Source: Sphingobium sp. C100 (lineage in GTDB: Bacteria > Pseudomonadota > Alphaproteobacteria > Sphingomonadales > Sphingomonadaceae). From it: 64,000 nucleotides of DNA. Under the pieces are notes generated by a model. The model did not search any database. It was not told the DNA's origin and worked only from the letters and a program-made list of their open reading frames with translations. Location of the stretch: assembly GCF_000508185.1 (NCBI RefSeq), contig NZ_AYOY01000024.1, forward strand, positions 1 through 64,000. Reading direction: 5' to 3'. Both the position numbers and the translations under genes were made by a program. Numbering within the stretch: the first letter of the stretch is position 1; every line of letters begins with the position of its first letter. This document shows, in pieces, positions 17,428 to 26,342 of the stretch.

Positions 17428-18222
17428 CTACGATGGGCGGAGGGTCATTATATTGAAACTACCGGGCACGATGGACGGACGAAGTTCATCACGCTTTTCT
17501 GGCGAGAAACGGGCGTTGGGCAGAAAGATGACCCGTTTCGAAGGATCGATCGTGCCGGTACGGGCGCCTATAGCAGTTTCCACATGCCCCGCTGAAATGA
17601 CCTGGCCAGAGGATTCAATCTTCAGCATATCGAGTTCGCCACACTCGCCTGCCGGGATGAACGCTAGGTCGTGTGCGTCGTCGAGGATGACCGCATCGGG
17701 ACCTTGCCCGATAGCGATGGAAGCGACCATCTTTCTGGCCTTAGGATCGACCGCAGCCGCCACGCCGTTCGCGCAGGCGGCAATCAGACGGCGTGCGATC
17801 GCCGAATAGGCGAGTCCACTTGGTTCCGTGCACCCGGGTAAGGGGATGGCTTCAAGCATTTTCAAGATATCGAGATCGACCACTTCCCTTTCGTTCTTAT
17901 CTTCATTGTTGACGAACAGGCGATGCGCGTCATCGATCGCCGCGAACTCCAGGCCTGGCTTCAGGCTGACAGTCGCGGTCACTATCGCTTTTACCGGATC
18001 GATCACGGACATGGTGCCAGACTTCGCGTTCATGACCAGCAGCCTGTGTGTCAGGGGATCGTAAAAGCTGCATCGGGCTTTTCGCCGACCGCAATTCTGG
18101 CGATTTCTGCGCCGCTATGGCGATCAATCAGACGCACGCTGCCATTGTTGCCGTCGGTCTCTGCCAACAATCCACAGTCGGGAATGACGACGACGGCATG
18201 TGCCTTGCTGGCGGTAGGGAGT
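17428..18222 (-). pseudogene. YncE-like beta-propeller protein, frameshifted and 5'-truncated
   Basis: Minus-strand reading shows an YncE-type seven-bladed propeller with repeats such as SGTMSVIDPVKAIVTATVSL, GLEFAAIDDAHRLFVNNE, DLDILKMLEAIPLPGC and GQGPDAVILDDAHDLAFIPA. The N-terminal part (HAVVVIPDCGLLAETDG, SVRLIDRHSGAEIARIAVGE) is in another frame. Adding one A to the run at 18063-18066 would join them as ...PDAAFYDPLTHRLLVMNAKS, so a single-base deletion broke the gene. The 5' end is missing: no signal peptide is found, and the sequence runs into the divergent receptor pseudogene. Such proteins often pair with TonB receptors. Confidence 0.7.
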
Positions 18223-20170
18223 TGTGTTGCAGCGCCCGATGCGACGTCGATCGCCGCACAGGCGGCCGAGACGGCCAGCCCATCGGACGGTGCCGATAGT
18301 GCACAAGCGATCGCCGAGGGCTCCAGCATCATCGTCACGGCAACGCGCGCGAACGAAATCGCACCGGTCACTGCATCGCTGCAGACCATGCAGCCGCAGG
18401 CGATCATATCACGCTCCTTCATCGAAGACTCTTTGCCCGCAACCGCCGATTTCAACCAGATCGCTCTCATTTCGCCCTCCGTTTCCAACTTCGGCGGCGC
18501 CAATGGCAGCGGACTTTCGGAATCCAAGGCGCAGATCCGCGGCTTCCAGGACGCCGAGTATAATATCACCTATGACGGTGTGCCGTTCGGCGACACCAAC
18601 GATCCTTCGCATCACAGCAACACCTTCTTCCCGTCCAACACGATCGAGACGCTGGTTGTGGATCGCGGACCAGGCAATGCCTCGAACCTTGGTATTGCGA
18701 CCTTCGGTGGAAGCATGAACCTGTTTTCGCGCTGAACCCGCGACGATGCGAGCGTCGAAGCGAAGGCCAGCTATGGTACATGGAACACATGGCTCGCCCG
18801 CGCCGTACTGCAAAGCGTGGCGATCGATGCATTGGGCGGCAGCGAGATCATGCTGTCCGGCCAGCATATCGAATCCGACGGCGCGCGCAGCTTCTCGCCC
18901 TTCAAATCGAATAATGTCTTCGGGAAGATGATGATCCCGATCGGCCCGGACGTTAAGCTGACCCTGCTCGCCACCTACAATGAGAACAGCTTCAACCAAC
19001 CTGACAAAGATGGTGTAACCGCAGGACAGCAAGCGTTGTACGGCAAGGATTTCAGCCTGAACGACGACCCCAACAGCCAGAATTATTATGGCTACAATCA
19101 CACCCACAAGACGACCGATTTCGAGATCGTGAAGCTGGAAGCGAACCTGTCGCCAACCGCTACGTTCGAAAACCGCGCCTATACCTACAGCTATGACAAT
19201 GAGACGCTGAGCGGAAACGACGTCACGCTGTTCGCCGCGGCCACGCCGACGTCGGCTGCCGATATCGTTGCAGCCAACAAGGTAACGCTGACGTCGGGCG
19301 GAGCAAAGGTGTTTGGCGTACCGGGCTATACCAAGACCAACAAATATCGCGTCTGGGGCGACATCGCCAAGACCCGCATCCAGCTATTCGATTTTGCCAC
19401 TTTGACAGCGGGCCTGTGGATCGAATATGCCGACACCTACCGCCAGCAGCGCGATGTCGATCTGGTGACCATAGCGCCCAATTTCGCGGAAAAGGCGGTC
19501 AAGGATCCGGTGACCGGCGCGGCGAAACCGGCGAACATCAAGTTTGACCAGAATAGCGACACCAACCACGCGAGGAATTTGTCGAACTGGAACTGCGCCC
19601 TTTCTCCGGCCTGACCGTCACACCCGGCTTCAAGCACGTCGAACCTTCTTTACATCGGTCGTTCCGGGCGAAGGCGTGATCTTCGTCAACCAGGGCAAGG
19701 CGGTCTATAAGGGCGTCGAAGCCCAGGCGACCTACGCCTTCGCCAATGGTCTTGCCGTTTTCGCCAACGCGTCGCGCAACTACGCCAAGACCCACAATGA
19801 CGGCGCACCCAAGACCCAGCTTGCCAACGCCCCCTTGTGGACGGCAGCAGGCGGCGTACCGTTCAAGAGCGGTCCGATCCGCTTCTAGCTGATCGATAAA
19901 TATACCGGCGAGCAATATGCCACCGACGGTGAGCCTGCCGCCTATCGCCTGTCCGGTTACAATACGGCGATCCTGTCGGCCCGCTACGAGATCGGCCCGG
20001 TCCGCATCGGTGTCGAAGTGAACGACCTGTTCAATTCGCGAAAGGCAACGAACATCACGGCCAACAAGGCCTATACCGATCCGGTCTCCAAGGCTGTATC
20101 ACAGCCCTATGATCAATATTATTACCAGCCAGGCCGTTCGATCACGGGCGACATCACGCTCAGTTTCTGA
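18184..20170 (+). pseudogene. Decayed TonB-dependent receptor
   Basis: A receptor reading frame broken at least three times. The plug is clear (GSSIIVTATRANEIAP; KAQIRGFQDAEYNITYDGVP; VDRGPGNASNLGIATFGGSM). It runs into an in-frame TGA at 18733-18735 and continues in the same frame (DDASVEAKASYGTWNTWLAR) to about 19570. There it shifts frame near LELRPFSGLTVTPGFKH and again before TSVVPGEGVIFVNQGKAVYK. A TAG at 19886-19888 interrupts GPIRF and LIDKYTGEQYATDGEP. The barrel ends in GDITLSF with a normal TGA at 20168-20170. The start is uncertain, because the N-terminal codons overlap the antisense YncE fragment. Many independent lesions mean real decay rather than a sequencing error. Confidence 0.85.
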
Positions 20171-20185
20171 GGCGAGCATATCAAT

Positions 20186-20224
20186 CGGCTATCGGACCTG
20201 CCTTGAGCGCAGGCCCGATAGCCG
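20186..20224. terminator. Strong hairpin after the receptor pseudogene
   Basis: Arms 20186-20201 and 20209-20224 pair over 16 positions with one mismatch around the loop CTTGAGC. No T-run follows on either strand, so a terminator role is likely but not certain. The last base of the hairpin touches the 12-bp palindrome GCTAGCGCTAGC (20224-20235) that precedes the next start codon. Confidence 0.55.
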
Positions 20225-20237
20225 CTAGCGCTAGCCT

Positions 20238-21128
20238 ATGCCGCGCAGGAAAGACATCTGGCGATGCGGACTTGTCGCAATGCCGGTGCAGGGCATCATT
20301 TGCGCCGGACGGATCGACGCGCCGATCCACTGGTTCGATGAAGAGCCTGCCTTCCAGTTTCTGGCCGACCCGTTCGGCTGGCAACAGGATGATAGGCTGC
20401 ATGTCTTCGCCGAACACTATGACTATCGCACCCGGCACGGCACGATCGAGACACTGGTCTTCGATCGCGCCATGCACCTGCTGGATCGCCGCCTTTGCCT
20501 GCGCGAGGACTGGCACCTCTCCTACCCGCAGGTCTTTGCAGCGGACGGAGCGATGTGGATGTTGCCGGAGGCGCACAAGTCGGGCGGCCTGACGCTGTAT
20601 CGCGACCATGGCGACCTGACCGACTGGCGACCCGAATGCCGCATCCGGCTGGATGGCGTGCCGGTCGACGCCACCATCCTGCGCCTTGCAGACCGCTGGT
20701 GGCTCTTCTACTCGCCCGCCACCAGCAAGGCGACGAAACTGTCCCATCTGCACGTAGCCTGGGCCGATGAGCTGACCGGGCCATGGACATGCCATCGGCA
20801 AAATCCGGTGCGGACGGATTATCGATCGTCGCGCCCCGGCGGGACACCGGCAATCATCAATGGCAGGATCATGCTGCCGGTACAGGATTGCGCGACCACC
20901 TATGGCGGCGCGGTCCGGCCGCTCTGGATCGATCGGCTGGACGAGGGCAGTTTCGCAGCGGAAATGGGTGACGCGCTGGCGCTGCCGACCGGCGCGTATC
21001 ACGATGGCATGCATACCCTGTCGGCATGCGGCGACATGACCCTGATCGACGTGAAGCGGGTCGATGCTTCGGTTGCGGGCCTCGCCCTCGATCTCAGGAG
21101 GATGCTCGGCGAATATCGCGCAGGATAG
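20238..21128 (+). CDS. Five-bladed beta-propeller protein resembling the GINT1 N-terminal domain
   Basis: 296-residue protein, no signal peptide. Motifs FLADPFGWQQDDRLHVFAEH, LSYPQVFAADGAMWMLPEA, PVDATILRLADRWWLFYSPA and RPGGTPAIINGRIMLPVQDC have the GH43-like propeller rhythm. They also resemble the N-terminal domain of plant glucosamine-inositolphosphorylceramide transferase 1 and bacterial proteins named after it. The bacterial function is not established, but the neighbours (glycosyltransferases, flippase) point to glycan or glycolipid assembly. No good ribosome-binding site precedes the ATG at 20238, where a palindrome sits instead; the in-frame ATG at 20280 is an alternative. Its 3' end overlaps the convergent GT4 gene by 35 bp. 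Confidence 0.6.
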   Translation: MPRRKDIWRCGLVAMPVQGIICAGRIDAPIHWFDEEPAFQFLADPFGWQQDDRLHVFAEHYDYRTRHGTIETLVFDRAMHLLDRRLCLREDWHLSYPQVFAADGAMWMLPEAHKSGGLTLYRDHGDLTDWRPECRIRLDGVPVDATILRLADRWWLFYSPATSKATKLSHLHVAWADELTGPWTCHRQNPVRTDYRSSRPGGTPAIINGRIMLPVQDCATTYGGAVRPLWIDRLDEGSFAAEMGDALALPTGAYHDGMHTLSACGDMTLIDVKRVDASVAGLALDLRRMLGEYRAG

Positions 21129-22179
21129 CCTCGCCGGTTTCGGCAAAGCGTGCCTGTGAATAGCGTTCGAGCATGTCCGTTCGCGTTGCCATACCCATAA
21201 GATGCAGCTTTGACGGATCTTGGAGCATCGCCCTGAGCGCGCCTGCCAGCGCATCGACATCGTCGGGCGGCACCGTCCATCCTGTCTCGCCCTGCCGGAT
21301 CGACCATGGCATCTCGCCAACGGCCGATGCGACCACGGGCAACCCCGCCGTCATCGCCTCATGCGCGGCGATACAGAAGCCCTCCGAACGAGACGGCTGC
21401 GTGTAAAGATGCAGACCCGACAGGAAGCGTCGGGGATCGTCGGCATAACCGGGAAAGCGAATGGTTCCAGCGATGTCTCTGGCAAGCGCTTCCAGCCGCC
21501 CCCGTTCGTCCCCTTCGCCAGCAATGACCAACTCCAGCGGAACCGGCAGCGTAAAGCCATTTGCCATGAGACGTCCAAGCGCCGCGATCAGCACATCATA
21601 GCCTTTGACCGGATGCAGGCGACCAAGGCTGCCTATACGTATCGGGCTCCCCGCATGCCATGGCGCAGCGTGCGGCATGGCGGGATCGGCGGCGAAGATG
21701 GGCCAGCAGGCGAGGCGCTTCGCAGGGACGTGCAATTTCTCGGCCGTCAATGCGGTTACGGCCCGGGAATCGCCGATCCACAATGTCGCCCGCGCCTGTA
21801 GCAAACGCAGCAACCTTCGGTTCCACGGCTTGAGATAGGCAGCATGTTGCCAGCATATGACCGGCAAACCGAGGCGGGGGCCAAGCAGCAAGCCCAGGAT
21901 GGTAGCGCGGCTGAGCGACGTCCAGATATGAGTTGTGCCCCAGGCGCCGATCTCCCGCCTCAGCCAGTCCAGCGCGGCACGATGATCCCCGGTCCCGCCC
22001 TCGCGCACCAGCGGCTCCAGCCCGGCCGCGACCATTGCCGGAAGACCGCGCTGGTCGCGCGGGGTCAGGGCAAAGACGCGGACTTGCGCACCGGCGGCGC
22101 GCAGCACGCGGGCGATCGCCGGAACGGGCTGCGTCGCGCCGCCGCCTTCCACGGAATTGATGACATAGGCGATCCGCAT
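21094..22179 (-). CDS. Glycosyltransferase family 4 (GT-B)
   Basis: 361-residue retaining glycosyltransferase. The open frame extends upstream to 22716 but overlaps the flippase, so I use the ATG at 22179, which gives the canonical start MRIAYVINSVEGGGATQP. A GTG at 22188 overlapping the flippase stop (GTGA) is an equally plausible coupled start. The donor-binding half has IRIGSLGRLHPVKGYDVLIA and the EX7E region SRSEGFCIAAHEAMTAGLPV. It is the last gene of a four-gene minus-strand run (TagF-like, GT2, flippase, GT4) and probably adds a sugar to a lipid-linked or secreted glycan. Confidence 0.88.
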   Translation of the reverse strand: MRIAYVINSVEGGGATQPVPAIARVLRAAGAQVRVFALTPRDQRGLPAMVAAGLEPLVREGGTGDHRAALDWLRREIGAWGTTHIWTSLSRATILGLLLGPRLGLPVICWQHAAYLKPWNRRLLRLLQARATLWIGDSRAVTALTAEKLHVPAKRLACWPIFAADPAMPHAAPWHAGSPIRIGSLGRLHPVKGYDVLIAALGRLMANGFTLPVPLELVIAGEGDERGRLEALARDIAGTIRFPGYADDPRRFLSGLHLYTQPSRSEGFCIAAHEAMTAGLPVVASAVGEMPWSIRQGETGWTVPPDDVDALAGALRAMLQDPSKLHLMGMATRTDMLERYSQARFAETGEAILRDIRRASS

Positions 22180-22184
22180 CGCCT

Positions 22185-23468
22185 TCACCGGGCGTAGCTC
22201 TGGCGCCATACCAGCCCCGCGAGGAGGGCGCTGGCCAGGATCGCCTGCCCCACGGCCTGCGCGCCTGCGCCGGCGAGGCCTCCATGATGCAACATCCACG
22301 GCAGAATCGGCAGGAAGACGAGGCTCGCAAACAGGTTGGCGCTCATCGAAAGCGCGGGATGGCCCATCGCCGACAGCGCTGCGCTGCACGGCGGGCCGAC
22401 GACGGCGATCATGCGCGCGCCGACGAGGATGACCATCAGTCCACCGGCCGCCCTGAACGCGTCCCCGGCGAGCAGGGTGACGATGGGCGTCGGGAACAGG
22501 GCGACGATAATGACCACGGGCGCGGCGGCCAGCAGCGCAATGCCGATGACGTGGGCCAGCGTGCGTCGGAGCGGAGCGCCGCCCTCTCCCGCCGCGACCA
22601 TGCGCGCCAATTGGGCATAAGCGGTATTGCCCAATATCTGCGCGGGCTGTGCGATGATGACGGTGGCGCGCTGAGCGACGGCGAAAAGCCCCGCCATCGC
22701 TGGCCCCAGCACCCATCCCACGATCAGCGGCGCGATCCGCCCGGCGAGTTCGCTCAGGGTAACGTCGGCGTTGCTGGCGACCAGAAAGCGCCAGATACCG
22801 ATATTGTCGGCGGTCGCACTGCCCCGTTCAGGGCGAAACAGCGCGCCGCCCAGTCGGCGATAGGCGCACCACAACCCCATCGCCCACAGGACCGCAAACT
22901 CGGCGAGGGCGGCAACCAGCCAGGCCGCGAGGAAGCCCCTGAGGCCCCAACCCAGTATCCAAGCCAGCGCCGCGCCGACCAGGCGCACGATCGGCTGTGC
23001 CAGATTGTGCAACCCGATGAGATCGAACCGCCCGATCAGTTGCAGATAGCCGGCAGGCGCCGATCGGACGGACCCAAGTACCGCAAAGCTGTAGGGAATG
23101 GCGAAGGCGACGGTTTTGGGCGGCCAGCCCAGATGCGGGCCGACAAGGGGCGCTAGCACCATGGCGGCCACGATCGCGACGACACCGCCGGACAGTTCCA
23201 CCAGCGCCCCGAACCGCAGCAGCCGGACCAGCCGGTTCGACGCCCCCTGTTCATGGGCCTCCGCACCATAGCGCACGATCGCCTGCCAGGCGGGGAATTC
23301 CACGATGCCGCACACCGCCGTGACATAGCCATGCACCAGCACCAGCAGCCCATAGTCATGCGGCCCGAGCGCCCGCGCGGCGATGATGAGATACACAAGA
23401 CTGACGATTCCGGCGCCAGCCTTGCCACCCAGCACCAGTCCCATATCCTTGAAGATCCGTGCACTCAT
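22185..23468 (-). CDS. Polysaccharide/lipid-linked glycan flippase (Wzx/MATE-like)
   Basis: 427-residue membrane protein with about 12-14 hydrophobic helices, starting ARIFKDMGLVLGGKAGAGIV. This matches the polysaccharide_synt/Wzx branch of the MOP superfamily, which moves lipid-linked oligosaccharides across the inner membrane. It has the typical paired helices around GLFAVAQRATVIIAQPAQIL and the C-terminal ARMIAVVGPPCSAALSAMGH. Its start overlaps the stop of the GT2 gene by 4 bp and its stop overlaps a possible GTG start of the GT4 gene. No Wzy-type polymerase is visible nearby. Confidence 0.85.
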   Translation of the reverse strand: MSARIFKDMGLVLGGKAGAGIVSLVYLIIAARALGPHDYGLLVLVHGYVTAVCGIVEFPAWQAIVRYGAEAHEQGASNRLVRLLRFGALVELSGGVVAIVAAMVLAPLVGPHLGWPPKTVAFAIPYSFAVLGSVRSAPAGYLQLIGRFDLIGLHNLAQPIVRLVGAALAWILGWGLRGFLAAWLVAALAEFAVLWAMGLWCAYRRLGGALFRPERGSATADNIGIWRFLVASNADVTLSELAGRIAPLIVGWVLGPAMAGLFAVAQRATVIIAQPAQILGNTAYAQLARMVAAGEGGAPLRRTLAHVIGIALLAAAPVVIIVALFPTPIVTLLAGDAFRAAGGLMVILVGARMIAVVGPPCSAALSAMGHPALSMSANLFASLVFLPILPWMLHHGGLAGAGAQAVGQAILASALLAGLVWRQSYAR

Positions 23469-24256
23469 AAAGCCGTCGATGCCCAGTCTTTCCGGCGCAA
23501 GGCAATGCCAAAGCCGTTTCGCCGGGCCAGTCTGCGCCCAAGAAAACGATAGAAATACCAGTCCAGCGCCCCGCGCGGCAAATATCTGTAGAACAGCCTT
23601 TCGGCGCGCGTCCAGCTGACGCTCGTGCGCGAAACGCGGCGTTCGGACGGAAAACAGACATGGTCGGGATGATAGACCGCCGTGCCATGGCGCAGGATGC
23701 GATGGACGATCTCATGATCCTCCAGCACATAGGGCCAGCGCCTGCTGTCAAAACCACCTGCAGTGCGCAGAGCATCCGTACGGAACGCCTGCGCATAGCC
23801 CCCGGCATGACATTTGGCGGAATAGCGTCGGCTCTTGCGCATGATCCTGGCGATCCTGCGACCTGATCGCGGATCGGCGCGGGGAGCGTAAAGATCGATC
23901 GCCATGACAGCGACAGCCTGCGCGTCCGTTTCGAACAGCTCGAGAATGCGTCCGACATAATCGGGTGGATAGAGCGTGTCGGCATCGCATATCGCAACCA
24001 GCGGCGTGTCGACCATGGCGAGACCAGCTGCCATTGCGGGAATCTTGCCCGGTATTGCACAGAGAGATATTGTCGCGCGATCGCCCAGTATGTCGGCCTC
24101 CATCGCCGCTTCGCTGGCACCATCGTCGGTCGATGCGTTGTCGATCATCAGCAGGCGAAAGTGGGTATCGCTCTGGGCCGCCAGGCTGGCGACCGTACGG
24201 CCGATCCACCCCGCTTCGTTGAAGAAGGGCAAGATGATGGTCAGCATCGCGCTCAC
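23465..24256 (-). CDS. Glycosyltransferase family 2 (GT-A)
   Basis: 263-residue transferase. LTIILPFFNEAGWIGRTVAS starts the GT-A fold, LLMIDNASTDDGASEAAM binds the nucleotide, ICDADTLYPPDYVGRILELF carries the DxD-type DAD, and YVLEDHEIVHRIL supplies the catalytic-region ED. A GTG at 24256 overlaps the stop of the upstream gene (GTGA); the ATG at 24247 gives the more usual start MLTIILPFFN. The sugar donor and acceptor are not evident. It forms part of the overlapping glycan operon from 25449 to 21094. Confidence 0.88.
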   Translation of the reverse strand: MSAMLTIILPFFNEAGWIGRTVASLAAQSDTHFRLLMIDNASTDDGASEAAMEADILGDRATISLCAIPGKIPAMAAGLAMVDTPLVAICDADTLYPPDYVGRILELFETDAQAVAVMAIDLYAPRADPRSGRRIARIMRKSRRYSAKCHAGGYAQAFRTDALRTAGGFDSRRWPYVLEDHEIVHRILRHGTAVYHPDHVCFPSERRVSRTSVSWTRAERLFYRYLPRGALDWYFYRFLGRRLARRNGFGIALRRKDWASTAL

Positions 24257-25449
24257 GCCGCCTGGACCACCGCCCTGCCCAGCACGCGCGTGCGCCGCCG
24301 CTCCGCCAATGCCGTGATGACCTCCGCTGCCCGCTCCGACGAGGGACGGCCATTCAGATCGAAACTTTCGGCAACCAGTCGCTCCTGGATCGCCCGATAG
24401 CGCTGCTGGTGCAGCGTTCCGGCACGGTCCAGTGCCGCTTCCAGTTCAACGGGACCGGAAATCACCTCGCCCGCCTGCCAATGGGCGAAATCGGGGTTGC
24501 CCTCCCACGCGATGCGATGGCTGTTGAGGAACACGCAGGGGCGCGGGCGCACCAGAAATTCATAGACCTGGCTGCTGGCGTCACCCAGATAGATGTCGGC
24601 CGCCATGGTATAGCTCATGTCGGTCGACGCCCGGCTGCCCAGATCGATATGGATATTGTCGCCGTGTAGATAACGGTGGCGGATCGTCCCCGCCCGGCTG
24701 ATCCGCAGCTTGTCGATGGTGACGACGAAGGGCCGCTCGAATAGCATGACATGCGGCGCGAAGATCAATTCCCGATCCGGGCTCCGACGGAAAATGTCGA
24801 GCACCGCACGGCCATCATCATACCAGGAGGACAGATGCGGGGCCGGGTGCGGATTATAGAGTACGACGGGCCGATCCCTTTCGATATGCTGGGTCCGGCC
24901 GTTCTGGCGGACCATGTCGAACTTGGGATAGCCAACGACACTGATGGAGTCGGGATCGACCCCTGCGTCACCAATCAGCCTGTTGCGGATTTTCTCGCCG
25001 GAACACAGAACATGGTCGAAGCCCGCGCTTTCCTTGTTGAAGCCGATCGCCCGGTCGCCCGCGCCGTGCCGCGTATGCACCATGAACAGGTTGGTCAGGC
25101 CATAGCGTGTCTTGAGCAGCAGCGACGTCTTCTCGGCGACGACGAGCATGTCGAGGCTGCGGAAGAAATCGAGATTGTCGCGATAGAGCAGCAATTTGCC
25201 CGCCGGTACGATCTTACCCAAAAACCGGGTCAGCCGCTCCGACCCGGGCGCGAGCGACAGCTCGACATGGGTGATTCGTGATTCCAGCAGAGACCCAGCG
25301 ACCCGCCGCACTTCCTGCGCCAGCCGCTCGTTGGTCGTGGCCACGACGATCTCGCCTTCGAAGCCGCCCTGGGCCAGCGCCATCGCGATCGGCAGGCTGT
25401 GGCCGATCTGGTGAATCTGGTCGTGATTGAACAGGAAACCAATACGCAT
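24253..25449 (-). CDS. CDP-glycerol glycerophosphotransferase-like (TagF-type GT-B) protein
   Basis: 398-residue protein, first gene of the glycan operon. The C-terminal half has the Glyphos_transf pattern: VVLYNPHPAPHLSSWYDDGR, ELIFAPHVMLFERP and MAADIYLGDASSQVYEFLVR followed by PRPCVFLN. In TagF-type enzymes the matching (D/S)xSS segment helps bind CDP-glycerol or a related polyol-phosphate donor. The N-terminal half starts MRIGFLFNHDQIHQIGHSLP. These enzymes build teichoic-acid-like or polyol-phosphate polymers in Gram-positives, and related genes occur in Gram-negative capsule clusters. The donor here is unknown, and the similarity is moderate. Confidence 0.65.
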   Translation of the reverse strand: MRIGFLFNHDQIHQIGHSLPIAMALAQGGFEGEIVVATTNERLAQEVRRVAGSLLESRITHVELSLAPGSERLTRFLGKIVPAGKLLLYRDNLDFFRSLDMLVVAEKTSLLLKTRYGLTNLFMVHTRHGAGDRAIGFNKESAGFDHVLCSGEKIRNRLIGDAGVDPDSISVVGYPKFDMVRQNGRTQHIERDRPVVLYNPHPAPHLSSWYDDGRAVLDIFRRSPDRELIFAPHVMLFERPFVVTIDKLRISRAGTIRHRYLHGDNIHIDLGSRASTDMSYTMAADIYLGDASSQVYEFLVRPRPCVFLNSHRIAWEGNPDFAHWQAGEVISGPVELEAALDRAGTLHQQRYRAIQERLVAESFDLNGRPSSERAAEVITALAERRRTRVLGRAVVQAA

Positions 25450-25604
25450 CGTCGCCCGACGTCACGGCTTTTGGGTAACCTCAGTCGGAAATCGAGGGAC
25501 GCACAAATTTTTTGCCTGCCGATCCGTCGCCGACTGCGGCACAGGTCATCGCAACGCGTCATCATTGGCGTATTTTGTACCGAAGGCGAGGATAGCGGGT
25601 TTTT

Positions 25605-26339
25605 ATGACATCATTTTTGGGCCAATGGCTCTCGACCGGTCGAAACCTCCTGCGGGCGGAAGGCCGGATATTGATCCCGCTCCTGATCGCCGCAGTCGCT
25701 TTGCTAGCTTTCTTCAAGTTCGCTTCAGAGGTGATGGAAGGCGCCACCATGGCCTTCGACAGTTGGCTATTGGTCGCTCTGCGCAACCCGGCCGATCCGT
25801 CCGTGCCGATCGGCCCTGAATGGTTGAACGCGGCCATGCTGGATATCACCGCGCTGGGCGGCGTCGCTGGTCTTACCATCTTGACGATGGTTGTCGTCGG
25901 CTATCTTTTGGTCGCTCGCAAAGCGGCAATGGCGGTGTTTCTGGCCGGTGCCGTGATCGGGGGCGCGTCGCTTGGCACGCTCCTCAAGCTCGGTTTCCAT
26001 CGTGCCCGGCCGGAACTTGTCGCCCATCTGGTGCAGGTGAGCACCACCAGTTTCCCAAGCGGTCATGCCGTCAATTCGGCGGTCGTCTATCTCACGCTCG
26101 GCGCGCTGCTGGCGCGTACCCATAGCGAACCGCATGTCCGGTTCTACCTGCTGTCCGTCGCTGCTTTGCTGACGCTCGCGATCGGCTGCTCCAGGGTGTA
26201 TCTTGGCGTCCACTGGCCCAGCGACGTGCTGGCAGGCTGGATCATCGGCGCGACATGGGCGCTGCTGTGTTCCCTTGTCGCCCGCAATCTTCAAAACCAG
26301 CACAGGATCGAATTGCCGACGCAGCAAAGCGCGCAGTGA
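25605..26339 (+). CDS. PAP2-family membrane phosphatase
   Basis: 244-residue membrane protein with the complete PAP2 catalytic set: KLGFHRARPE, SFPSGHAVNS and SRVYLGVHWPSDVLAG, on a typical 5-6 helix scaffold (IPLLIAAVALLAFFKF; AVFLAGAVIGGASLGTLL). Such enzymes dephosphorylate lipid phosphates, including undecaprenyl pyrophosphate and phosphatidic or sphingoid-base phosphates, on the outer face of the inner membrane. It is divergent from the glycan operon across a 155-bp gap and convergent with the RND operon 3 bp away. Recycling the lipid carrier used by the flippase would be a natural role, but this is inference. Confidence 0.85.
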   Translation: MTSFLGQWLSTGRNLLRAEGRILIPLLIAAVALLAFFKFASEVMEGATMAFDSWLLVALRNPADPSVPIGPEWLNAAMLDITALGGVAGLTILTMVVVGYLLVARKAAMAVFLAGAVIGGASLGTLLKLGFHRARPELVAHLVQVSTTSFPSGHAVNSAVVYLTLGALLARTHSEPHVRFYLLSVAALLTLAIGCSRVYLGVHWPSDVLAGWIIGATWALLCSLVARNLQNQHRIELPTQQSAQ

Positions 26340-26342
26340 TCG

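Noticed and set aside
22180-22716. Upstream extension of the GT4 gene frame
   Set aside because: It overlaps the flippase gene; the typical GT4 start is at 22179, or at the GTG at 22188.
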